A DNA stretch of 64,000 nucleotides from Moorena producens 3L (GTDB lineage Bacteria; Cyanobacteriota; Cyanobacteriia; Cyanobacteriales; Coleofasciculaceae): NCBI RefSeq assembly GCF_000211815.1, contig NZ_GL890851.1, positions 6,225 through 70,224 on the forward strand, in the 5' to 3' direction. The notes below the pieces were generated by a model, which had not been told where the DNA came from, searched no databases, and saw only the letters and a program-made list of their open reading frames with translations. The translations under genes and the position numbers were made by a program. Shown here piece after piece: positions 36,903 to 44,290 of this stretch (positions are counted from its first letter, which is position 1; each line of letters begins with the position of its first letter).

Positions 36903-37057
36903 GGATGTTAACTGTACTTACAAATAGCTTAACCCGTAAACGTGACCAAAAAATAGGGTAAACGGCAATGGCAGTTCACTGATGACTAAAACAATTGTCT
37001 TCATGTTAAGTTGTTGGAGTTTCATCGGATGGATGTCTAACCAGTAGGCAAATTAAA

Positions 37058-37672
37058 TCACTCTGATGTTAACTGAGCATTAATATCATTGACAGTGCGC
37101 AGCTTTAACTCCACGGATTCTGAACGGGGCAGTAAGTTAAACACTTCCCGAAACACATCATCTATCTGTTCATAAGCAACTTGTCCAATTTCATTGAGTA
37201 CTACCTCTGCCTTTTGGTCAATCATTACTGTCTGGGGAATTAAATCTTGGTAGTAGTATCCCGCTTCTGTGGGTGTATAGGTAGCGTCGGGTAACAAAGT
37301 GTCGATGTTGACTGGAATAAAACTCGCGGCCCTACCATAAGGCTCCTGTAACTTAGAGATAGTGACAGAATATAGCTTGCAATCCCTACTGTCATCTAAG
37401 TAGAACACCAACAAAGCTGGCTTTTTCCTGCGCAAAGAATCTTCTAAGGTAATTCGTGGTGGGACTATAGAGCCATTACCAGCATACAGAGCAAAAATAT
37501 TACCATCAAAGCTGTCATCATCGAAACTTGCTAATGCTGATGGTGTTCCCAGTAGATACCAGCAGCTCAGTAAGCCGACAAGAATCAATAGGCATTTGGA
37601 AACAAATCTGCGCCTTACACAGCAACTATATGTAATAGTCCTGTTTCGGAATCTTGCTAAACCGTCTATCAT
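37058..37672 (-). CDS. Thylakoid membrane photosystem I accumulation factor (thioredoxin-like)
   Basis: The 204-residue protein has an N-terminal membrane/signal segment (LLILVGLLSCWYLLGTPSALA) and a thioredoxin-like domain without the CxxC pair. The block FDDDSFDGNIFALYAGNGSIVPPRITLEDSL and the strand ALLVFYLDDSRDCKLYSVTI match the cyanobacterial family named for its effect on photosystem I levels (Synechocystis Slr1796 type). It is probably lumenal or thylakoid-attached and assists assembly rather than catalysing disulfide exchange. It stands alone on the minus strand. Confidence 0.82.
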   Translation of the reverse strand: MIDGLARFRNRTITYSCCVRRRFVSKCLLILVGLLSCWYLLGTPSALASFDDDSFDGNIFALYAGNGSIVPPRITLEDSLRRKKPALLVFYLDDSRDCKLYSVTISKLQEPYGRAASFIPVNIDTLLPDATYTPTEAGYYYQDLIPQTVMIDQKAEVVLNEIGQVAYEQIDDVFREVFNLLPRSESVELKLRTVNDINAQLTSE

Positions 37673-37892
37673 ACCGAATTATTAGCCCTTATCTCAAATC
37701 CGAGGTGAATCCAAGTCCAAGGGTTTCAAAAATCGCAACAATCACTATAGCAATTGTAATTCAGTTGTGAACCCTAGTGCAGGAATATTGGCTGCACTAC
37801 CAGGATAACTAGACTTAGGGCTACGCTAGTAGTAGCAGCGGCAGGGGCTTTGGGCAAGAATTAGCCCAAGTTTTGTACCAAGAAGGGCTTTT

Positions 37893-38350
37893 TTGTAAGC
37901 TTCCCCACAGCTGTAAGCCGGGGGCTTTCCCGGACAAAGCAAAGGTGTTGGTTTCAGTAGCTAAGCGCAGACTTAACGCGCCCAGATTCCCGATTGATTG
38001 AACCTAAGGGTTAAGTGCCGAACCTCAAGGCTGGCTTACTCTACGGACATCTCCGCCGCTTCTACAACCGAGTCATTTCTTTAAAGTTACCGTAAGGATA
38101 GGGTCGCCTTATTCCATGAGTTTTAACCCTTTTCTACTTAGCCTGCCGACTATAAAGGCGACCCTATCCATCGGTTTCGTCTTTAGACAGCCCCAATACT
38201 TCTAGCAAGGGTACCACTCGCCGATACTAACCTACACTGGCGCGCCGTTTACGACCTTCCCGTAGGGTCGGCAAAGCCTAAAGTAGAGTGTAAGAGTGCA
38301 TTTGAGTCTATTTTTATTCTACATCAAAATTCTGGATATTCCGAAAGATT
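37893..38350 (-). mobile_element. Decayed IS200/IS605-type element without ORF, split by a hairpin element
   Basis: Read on the minus strand, the segment near 38345 (GGAATATCCAGAATTTTGATGTAGAATAAA) resembles the leader just before the tnpB gene at 24150. At the far end CCCCACAGCTGTAAGCCGGGG (37903-37924) resembles an IS605 right-end hairpin. Almost all tnpB coding sequence between them is missing. Hairpin element copy A (38084-38183) has inserted in the middle. The call is tentative because it rests on end similarity only. Confidence 0.4.
38084..38183 (+). repeat. Variable-stem hairpin element, copy A
   Basis: The 5' box is AAGTTACCGTAAG and the 3' box is CGGTTTCGTCT. The inner stem GGATAGGGTCGCCTT pairs perfectly with AAGGCGACCCTATCC. 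The loop carries GAGTTTTAACCCTTTT and TAGCCTGCCGAC, as in the other copies. Confidence 0.85.
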
Positions 38351-38875
38351 TATTAGCCAACTTCAAGGGTATTGAACCCATCAGCTGGCTGCGGGGGATT
38401 ATCCCTCCCTATACCTAAAGGTAAGGGCTTCCCATCCCCCGAGCCCCCTTGTTTCGGTGATCGAGTACTTTGGTCAACTCTTGACTCTGACCCTGAATCG
38501 GCTCAAGTCCCAGAACCAGCAGCAACTACAGGTGCGACCCGTGGCGAATTTAATTCTTAATGGGTCAAGGGCACAAAGAGCGGAAAGCGCACCTAAGGTT
38601 TGTTAGGGCGCTAGCTTTGTTGGATATCAGCTTTTTGTCCAAAGGTCGTGGCAGGTAGGGTCGATCTTCGTCAACTATTAATACAGATTTCAATAAAGTT
38701 AATACAGATAGAACGTTAATACAGAAATACGGATAGAAAGCAAACGCGAGGCTCTTAAGGCCAAAGGCCACGCTACGCGAACAGAGCCGCTACGCGATCG
38801 CAAACACTCAGTCTCGATACTTTGATCAGTTGTTACTGCAATAACAACTAATACTCCATATAGGCAAGAGAAATA
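38351..38875. other. Intergenic region of repeat debris
   Basis: A 62-codon frame at 38372-38560 ends with VPEPAATTGAT, like the start of a PEP-CTERM tail, but runs into a dispersed repeat (from about 38531) and has no other support. A palindromic repeat GGCCAAAGGCCACGCTACGCGAAC lies at about 38760-38783. Confidence 0.4.
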
Positions 38876-39643
38876 ATGATGACTCGTAATTTACTATTAA
38901 GTTTGGGAGTGTCAGCACTAGGACTAGCTTTTACTCCCTTTGGAGCCAGTGCGTTTACGATTGGTGGTAATCTGACTGAAACAGAGTTCCAGAACCTAGA
39001 TCCCGACATCTTCCTGTCTGCCAAGAGTCGTTTTGGGTCTGGAACAATAGGAGGAAACACTTTTGAGCTAGATATCCACAAGGTTAACGCTAGTGGTGGT
39101 TTTACTAACTTAGATCAGAAATAATTTAATTGGGTCAGTGGTGAAGCGGTTGATTTCTTACTGGAGTTCGATGGTATTTCTCAACTCACCTATACCGTTG
39201 GTGACGTGGTTCTTTCGTCTACAGTTACAGAGGATAACTTCTCAGATTTGTTTCTACGGACTAGTGCTCGTAAGAATAACAGCAGCATTGTACTGAGCAA
39301 CTTGATGTTAACCGATAGTGCCATGTCTGCTAGTCTTCCTGACGCATCCAGTGTTTGTAGTAATCCTAATGATTGCGGTTTTTTTGATGCACAGTATTTA
39401 CACATCAGTAACGTTTCAGGTGCTTTCACCCTCACTGGTCAATCAACTATGACCATGTCAGTTGAGAATCGGCCCACACAATCTCGACTAGCGTATCAGG
39501 TTAAATTAGTGGCTGGTGAGCCGGGAGACAAGCCCCCTGTTGATGTACCAGAGCCAGCTACGATGTCGGTGTTTTCCCTAGGTTTTATGGGTTTGGTTCT
39601 AACTGGTACTCGTCGCCGCCATCAGCTTGGAGTTCAGCGATAA
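38876..39643 (+). pseudogene. PEP-CTERM sorting-domain protein interrupted by an in-frame TAA
   Basis: A signal peptide (MMTRNLLLSLGVSALGLAFTPFGASA) begins a secreted protein. After 82 codons there is a TAA at 39122-39124. The same frame then continues without a shift through FNWVSGEAVDFLLEFDGIS to 39643 and ends in a textbook PEP-CTERM signal: VPEPATMSVFSLGFMGLV followed by LTGTRRR. PEP-CTERM tails direct exosortase-mediated anchoring or secretion, often of exopolysaccharide-associated proteins. A single-base change explains the stop, so this is a young pseudogene or a sequencing error. The extreme 3' end overlaps the IS607 remnant on the other strand. Confidence 0.8.
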
Positions 39644-40202
39644 TTTTTTCGATCTTTTTCTTAGCATGATCTTGCCTGTACAACCTAGCAGAGAATGACT
39701 TGATAATAGCAATCAAATCCTGCATCAACTCGTCTTTACCCTTATCTACTTGGTTGACAATTTCTAACTGAATACCTAAACGATACAGCATAATCTCCAA
39801 GTAATTGATGCCGAATCTAGCCAGGCTGTCTTTATGCTCTACTAGTAAAATGTCGTAGCCATCAGAATGCATAAGAGTGGCTAATTGTTTACGATTATCG
39901 TTGAGTCCACTTCCTACTTCTTTGATAATTTTGACAATCGTGTAACCTTTAGCGATCGCATACTGTTGAAGACGTTCAACTTGAAGCTCAACGTCTGACT
40001 TATGCTCAGCAGATCAGACTCGCCCATAGATAGCAACTCGTTTGGTGTTTGATGGCTGGGTTTTCTGTTGATGGAAGTACTCAACGATGACTGAGCCACT
40101 TTCGGTTTGGAATGCTGGATGAGGCAACTTACCTGCCTTCCACCATCTCCAAGCCGTCTGGTAGCTTACTGCCATGTGTTTGGCATAGTCTTTGAGTCGC
40201 AT
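39585..40202 (-). pseudogene. IS607-family serine-recombinase transposase with stop at the catalytic serine
   Basis: The MerR-like N-terminal helix-turn-helix (MRLKDYAKHMAVSYQTAWRW) and the serine-recombinase domain are both present in one frame. The frame is broken by TGA at 40014-40016. The context reads VAIYGRV-stop-SAEHKSDVELQVERL, where intact enzymes read YARVS. The stop therefore replaces exactly the nucleophilic serine (TCA to TGA would do it). The rest of the domain is intact (GLNDNRKQLATLM, VEHKDSLARFG). No tnpB partner follows; the 3' end runs into the PEP-CTERM gene. Confidence 0.88.
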
Positions 40203-40242
40203 CTGTGCTAATTACCTCCCTTGTGAGAGATTAGCACAGATG
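40200..40242. repeat. 13-bp hairpin at the IS607 transposase start
   Basis: CATCTGTGCTAAT pairs perfectly with ATTAGCACAGATG around a 17-base loop. On the minus strand the loop holds GGGAGG, the ribosome site, and the 3' arm contains the ATG of the transposase. The structure could limit its translation or be part of the element's end. Confidence 0.7.
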
Positions 40243-40387
40243 TTTGTTTATGACTATATTTTATGAATACAACAAGAGGAATAGATAGAATCATCAACAG
40301 TAGCCAAAACAGTCTGCCCAAGAAAGAAAATTGGCCATGAGCTGATGGCGACAGCCCCGCGCTCTACCCGTGCTTAGTGAGCGTCTT

Positions 40388-40640
40388 GAAGTTACCGTAA
40401 GGATAGGGTCGCCTTAATCAATGGAGGCCCGCTTTCCCCTTGAAGAATTAAATTACGGGGTCGCGCCTCAAGTTTTAACCTTTTTCTGCATAGCCTGCCT
40501 TGGGAGTTACCGTAAGACAGGCTCGCCTTATTACACAATTTTTAACCTTTTTATTCATAACCTGCCGACCATAAAGGCGAGCCTGTCTAAGGTTTCATCT
40601 TTAACCATAAAGGCGACCACTACTATCGGTTTCGTCTCTG
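40388..40640 (+). repeat. Variable-stem hairpin element, copy B (interrupted twice)
   Basis: It begins GAAGTTACCGTAAGGATAGG and ends TATCGGTTTCGTCTCTGGG. The loop is split by a block of about 46 bp (40423-40468, containing AATTAAATTACGGGGTCGCGCCT) and by complete copy C. Its 3' arm (AAGGCGACCACTACTATC) no longer pairs perfectly with its 5' arm. Confidence 0.8.
40503..40602 (+). repeat. Variable-stem hairpin element, copy C (nested in copy B)
   Basis: GAGTTACCGTAAG opens it. GACAGGCTCGCCTT pairs perfectly with AAGGCGAGCCTGTC, and AAGGTTTCATCT closes it. Compared with copy A, two positions differ in each arm and both changes are compensated. Confidence 0.85.
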
Positions 40641-40781
40641 GGAAGGATATCTTGGGCATTGGAGCGAAGCGGAATTGTGAATCAGGCGTATTTTGATTTT
40701 TTACATACGGCGGTTTGCATAAGCTGTTCGGCATTTAAATTGGTATAATAAAAATTAATAAATAACCCAATAATAGGAAAT

Positions 40782-41920
40782 ATGCCAGCAAAAAATTATC
40801 TGACACAAGAGCAAAAAACAATACTTCAAAAAGCCTTAAAAATAGAAGAAAATGGAAATATTAGAGAACGTATTTTAATTTTGCTGTTGTTGAATAGTGG
40901 AAAAACACAGTTAGAAATTGCTGAAGTTTTGGGTTGTTCAAAGAACACAGTCTGTTATTGGTGTGTCCACGGAGATCCAGATGACTTAGAGAGTCTTAAA
41001 GATAAAAGAATGAAAGGCAATCACCAAAAAGCAACAAAACAATATATAGAAGTATTATTAGAATTAGTCGAAAAAGAACCCGAAGAATTAGGATATGAAT
41101 TTGGTCGATGGACAGCTCAAAAATTAGCCGTTCATTTAGAAGATACAACAGGCATCAAGTTAAGTGGGTCTCAAGTTCGTAGGATACTAGTCAAGAAAAA
41201 ATATGTTTACCTTTGGTCAAAGTATAGCTTAGATTCTAAAAAAGACCCTAAAAAAAGGGAAGCATTTAAAAAGAAACTAGATGAGTATTTAAAAATAGAA
41301 AAAGAAAGCCCAGAGCGTCTTCAGGTATGGTTTTGGGATGAAAGCGGATTTAGTTTGAGAGTCATCAGAAGAAAAAACTGGTGTAAAAGAGGAAAGCGAA
41401 AAAAAGTTAGAGGAGACCGTTCGCGCAGCGTCGGGCTTTGCCCGAAAGGCAAGGGAGAGTTAATGTGATGGGAGCTTTGCGATATTCAGATAAAAAAAGA
41501 TTTGTAGATTTCCTCAAAAAAAGCAATAGTCAAACTTTTTATGAAGTTTTAAAAACCTTTTATAAAGAGCTAGAAAATGAATGGATGGAAGCGGGTAATC
41601 AACTAGAAGACTTTGCTAATAAAGGACCGAAAATCGTCATTATTTTAGACAATGCTAGTTTTCACAAAAAAGCCGAATATATTCATAAAATAGAAGAAGA
41701 TATGCCGAATATTTATTTAGAATATCTTCCCGAGTATAGTCCTGATTATAACTTAATTGAATTGGTTTGGCATTCAGCAAAAGAATATATTGCCAATCGA
41801 GTTTTCAAATCAATTGAAGAATTAGAATGTTTGTTAAATCATCTTTTAAATGAAGGAGGGTTAATTATAAAATGGGTACGAAAAATAAAAAACAAAGGCA
41901 ATGCTGTTATCACAGTTTAA
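40782..41920 (+). pseudogene. IS630-family transposase, frameshifted by a small palindromic repeat
   Basis: The first part (40782 to about 41415) has the helix-turn-helix (LEIAEVLGCSKNTVCYW), then RWTAQKLAVHLEDTTGI and the first catalytic Asp in VWFWDESGFSL. The second part (from about 41448, another frame) has GRVNVMGAL, then the second Asp in IVIILDNASFHK and EYLPEYSPDYNLIELVW with the third acid. Between them lie about 33 bp (TTCGCGCAGCGTCGGGCTTTG...) of the dispersed palindromic repeat, which shift the frame. Without that insert the enzyme would be full length with an intact DDE triad. Codons are much more AT-rich than in neighbouring genes. Confidence 0.85.
41414..41448. repeat. Palindromic repeat inserted in IS630 transposase
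   Basis: TTCGCGCAGCGTCGGGCTTTG then CCCGAAAGGCAA, with a CGGGC-ttt-GCCCG hairpin, matches the repeat near 371-413 (TTCGGGCTTTGCCCAACG). Its insertion is what breaks the reading frame. Confidence 0.75.
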
Positions 41921-41935
41921 ATGCGCAACAGCTTA

Positions 41936-42357
41936 ACTATCAAGTACACAGGATTTTCTCCTTCTTTCCTCTTCCGAAGTCCCTGCTCCGAAGTCCCTGC
42001 TCCGAAGTCCCTGCTCCCTAAAAACCCATAAATTTGTACCTAATTGAAGTGCAAACCGCTGTATTTCTCTAGGGCGTGTCTGCAAACCCAATAATTTAGG
42101 TTAGAGAGATTTGCGATGCTCCTTTGGAGCCGCTAAAAGCGAACGCGAGCATAAGGAAGGGAATTTGGGCAAAGCCCGACCCTAAGCAAACGTTTTGCTC
42201 AACTTGACCATAAATCTTTCTTAGATCAACAGTTAAAAGATTTATTTTTATCTATAGCAGTCAGAAAAAACATGATTTCAACTAATGGTACTTTAGCCAA
42301 AATCAAGCCCAAATATAGCCCAAGCTGGCTTTATATCTAGGGCGTGTCTGCAAACTG
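41936..42357. other. Repeat debris with paired 20-bp direct repeat
   Basis: Tandem CCGAAGTCCCTGCT units lie at about 41982-42018, the same unit as at 60280-60331. TCTAGGGCGTGTCTGCAAAC occurs at 42068-42087 and again at 42336-42355 in the same orientation, 248 bp apart. The interior has no ORF. The second copy sits directly beside the TnpB right-end remnant. Confidence 0.6.
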
Positions 42358-42575
42358 TTGTATGCTAATTGACACTCCCCGCCCGCTTATGGACGGGGAT
42401 TCTTGTTTCATAGAGCCAACTTGCGTGAACCTTGCCGGAGTCAGGAAGAGTAGAGGTCGATTCTCCGCAAGGGTATCGGCGTTCGCCTTTGGCGTGGCCT
42501 ACGGCCAAGCCGACGCTACGCGAACGGATCAACGATCCAGGTTCCAGTATGCCCCACCGTACCTTACCTTTTTTT
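42358..42575 (-). mobile_element. Right-end / omega-RNA remnant of a TnpB element
   Basis: Read on the minus strand it starts AAGGTACGGTGGGGCATACTGGAACCTGGATC and ends with hairpin CCCCGTCCATAAGCGGGCGGGG-AGTGTCAA. The element at 24-25.4 kb has GGTACGGTGGGGCACACCGGAACC and CCCCGCGTCTTTAGACCGGGGAGTGTCAA in the same order. Only the 3' tail of tnpB remains. A palindromic repeat (42487-42525) is inserted within it. Confidence 0.75.
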
Positions 42576-42674
42576 TACATATAGATAGATACTTTTTTTA
42601 TCTAATTTTTTTTCATAGACGTTGTCTTGATGCAAAGCGCGAGTGGGGGAAACCACGGCAGTCGCTCATGGTTT

Positions 42675-42775
42675 GAAGTTACCGTAAGACAGGCTCGCCT
42701 TAATCAATAAGTTTTAACCCTTTTTTGCATAACCTACCAACCATAAAGGCTCAACGTAATCAGGTTTCGTCTCCG
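42675..42775 (+). repeat. Variable-stem hairpin element, copy D (mismatched arms)
   Basis: Its 5' arm is GACAGGCTCGCCTT, as in copy C. Its 3' arm is AAGGCTCAACGTAATC, which would pair with a different 5' arm. Boxes GAAGTTACCGTAAG and AGGTTTCGTCTCCGG and the loop are intact. It is inserted in a dispersed GC-rich repeat whose halves resume at 42776. Confidence 0.85.
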
Positions 42776-43034
42776 GGGAGACCCCCAAGACCGCGCTGCC
42801 TCCCCAAGACCGTAATGGTGCGCTTGACCCGTAATTAAATTCGCCACGGGTCGCACCTCTGCATCGCTTAAGTCGTGCTTACCAAATTACGCAATATGTA
42901 TCTGATACATATTTTTTACGTTGTCTACTTATCATTAGATAGTATTTATCTAGTTTTTGGTTTCTTGTTGAGATTTTTAATAACACGCAGTGCGAAAACT
43001 GTCAAGTTTTCACTTAAAAAGAAAGCCGTCTCTA

Positions 43035-43137
43035 GAAGTTACCGTAAGAGTTAAGAAGCCTTAATTAATAAGTTTTAACCCTTTTGCTCATAGCCTGCTC
43101 CCAATAAATGCTTCTTAACTCTGAGGCGCGCGTCTCC
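43035..43137 (+). repeat. Variable-stem hairpin element, copy E
   Basis: Stem AGAGTTAAGAAGCCTT against AATGCTTCTTAACTCT pairs with one mismatch and shares almost nothing with the stems of copies A, C or F beyond the terminal CCTT. The 5' box and the loop (AATAAGTTTTAACCCTTTT) are conserved; the 3' box has changed to GCGCGCGTCTCC. Confidence 0.85.
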
Positions 43138-43204
43138 TATAAGGACGGGGCGCGATTACCCAAAATTTTTGGTAAAAAGACGCACGGAAGTAGCACAAAA
43201 ACGA

Positions 43205-44140
43205 ATGGAGATTGCTAACAGAGGCGAGTTAACCGACGAACAGTGGGAAAAGCAAAGCGCCCTTATTACCACCTCAAAAAGCTTGGGAACGAAGTTACCG
43301 TAAGATAGGGTCGCCTTAATCAATAAGTTTTAACCCTTTTACCCATAGCCTGTCGCCCATAAAGGCGACCCTATCTAAGGTTTCGTCTCCGGACTGGAAA
43401 ACCAGCACATGACAATCGTTCCATCATTAATGGGATTATCACCGATCTTGAGAACAGGCGCACCCTGGAGAGATTTACCTCCGGATTACGGAATTCACAG
43501 TACAGTCTCCAGTCGGTTCTACCGATGGCGAAAACCTGGTATTTGGGATCAAATTTGGGCAGGTCTTCAACAAAAAGCTGTAGCCGTTGGGCTGATTGAT
43601 TGGGAAGTCCATTTTGCCGACAGTACCGTAGTCAGAGCACATCAACATGCGGCGGTCGCAAAAGAGGGCAACAAAACCAAGCTAAGCGGCGTAGCACTTG
43701 GAGGTTTCTCTACAAAAGTCCACAAAGCGAGCTGAAGGGTTTGGAAAACCAATGGTTTTTGTCCTAACATCAGCTTGTAGTCATGACACCATTGCTTTTG
43801 ATGACTTACTGACTGGAGGAAAAGTCAAAGGAATTGGACTTCGAAGACCAAAAAGTCGATTTCGCTACTTTTTAGGTGATAAAGCTTACAGTAGTCAAGC
43901 AATTAGAGAAAAACTGCGTTTTCAGGGAGCAACCCCTATTATTCCCCCCGAAAAGCAATGAGAAAAAACGAGAACGCTTCAATCGGGGTCTGCAAACGAG
44001 AACGAAATCGAGTCGAACGACTTATTAATCGCCTCAAGCAAAATCGACGAATCGCAACTCGTTATGAGAAATATGCCATCAATTATCAAGCGATGTTGAC
44101 TATTGCCTCTATATTACTCTGGCACGAGAAGTGCATGGGG
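43205..44140 (+). pseudogene. IS5-family transposase, multiply frameshifted and split by hairpin copy F
   Basis: Pieces of one transposase follow in order: MEIANRGELTDEQWEK, then (shifted) APLLPPQKAW, then a 100-bp hairpin element. After it come TGKPAHDNRSIINGI and, in another frame, LRTGAPWRDLPPDYG...VHFADSTVVRAHQHAA with the first Asp. Then come FRYFLGDKAYSSQAIREKL with the second Asp and (shifted) RNRVERLINRLKQNRRIATRYEK with the final Glu. All three catalytic acids survive, but at least three frameshifts and the insertion abolish function. Confidence 0.88.
43291..43391 (+). repeat. Variable-stem hairpin element, copy F (inside IS5 transposase)
   Basis: AGATAGGGTCGCCTT pairs perfectly with AAGGCGACCCTATCT. 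Outside this ACC pairs with GGT and ACGAA with TTCGT, giving an almost continuous long hairpin. Host transposase sequence ends ...AAAGCTTGG before it and resumes ACTGGAAAACC after CTCCGG. Confidence 0.9.
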
Positions 44141-44221
44141 TCAGATCAGTCAAACGAGCAGGGATTTTCAACCAGCCGTACCAGCAATCCCGGTGCTTGT
44201 TTACTACCTCCCGTTGATTAG
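44136..44221. repeat. Second copy of an 80-bp dispersed block
   Basis: GAGCAGGGATTTTCAACCAG, then CCGTACCAGCA, then TTTACTACCTCCCGTTGATTAGC matches 14859-14925 with few differences. It is followed by a half-element ending ATATGCTTACG, so both copies are linked to the GTAAGC-ended family. Confidence 0.8.
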
Positions 44222-44290
44222 CTGACGCCTAAGGGCTGATAGCACCTCAAGCAGCGTGCGCTACGCGCATATGCTTACGTTGATTTTATC

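Larger units (their letters stand above)
40720..41935 (+). mobile_element. IS630-family insertion sequence
   Basis: Terminal inverted repeats TAAGCTGTTCGGCATTTAAA (40720-40739) and TTTAAATGCGCAACAGCTTA (41916-41935) match at 17 of 20 positions. They are bounded by TA, the usual IS630 target. An outer pair TACGGCGGTTTGCA (40706-40719) and TGCAAACCGCTGTA (42050-42063) suggests the IS landed in, or next to, an older inverted-repeat element. Confidence 0.75.

Noticed and set aside
38084..38183. Hairpin elements as ordinary rho-independent terminators
   Set aside because: They are about 100 bp with a loop of about 45 bases, conserved outer boxes and insertions inside genes, with no T tract. A terminator does not explain them.
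38372..38560. Frame ending VPEPAATTGATRG as a second PEP-CTERM gene
   Set aside because: There is no signal peptide, no hydrophobic tail after VPEP, and the frame runs into a dispersed repeat. The motif is probably coincidental or a scrap.
39585..40202. Selenoprotein reading of the IS607 UGA codon
   Set aside because: There is no SECIS-like hairpin beside the UGA, and cyanobacteria generally lack the selenocysteine machinery. A nonsense mutation is simpler.
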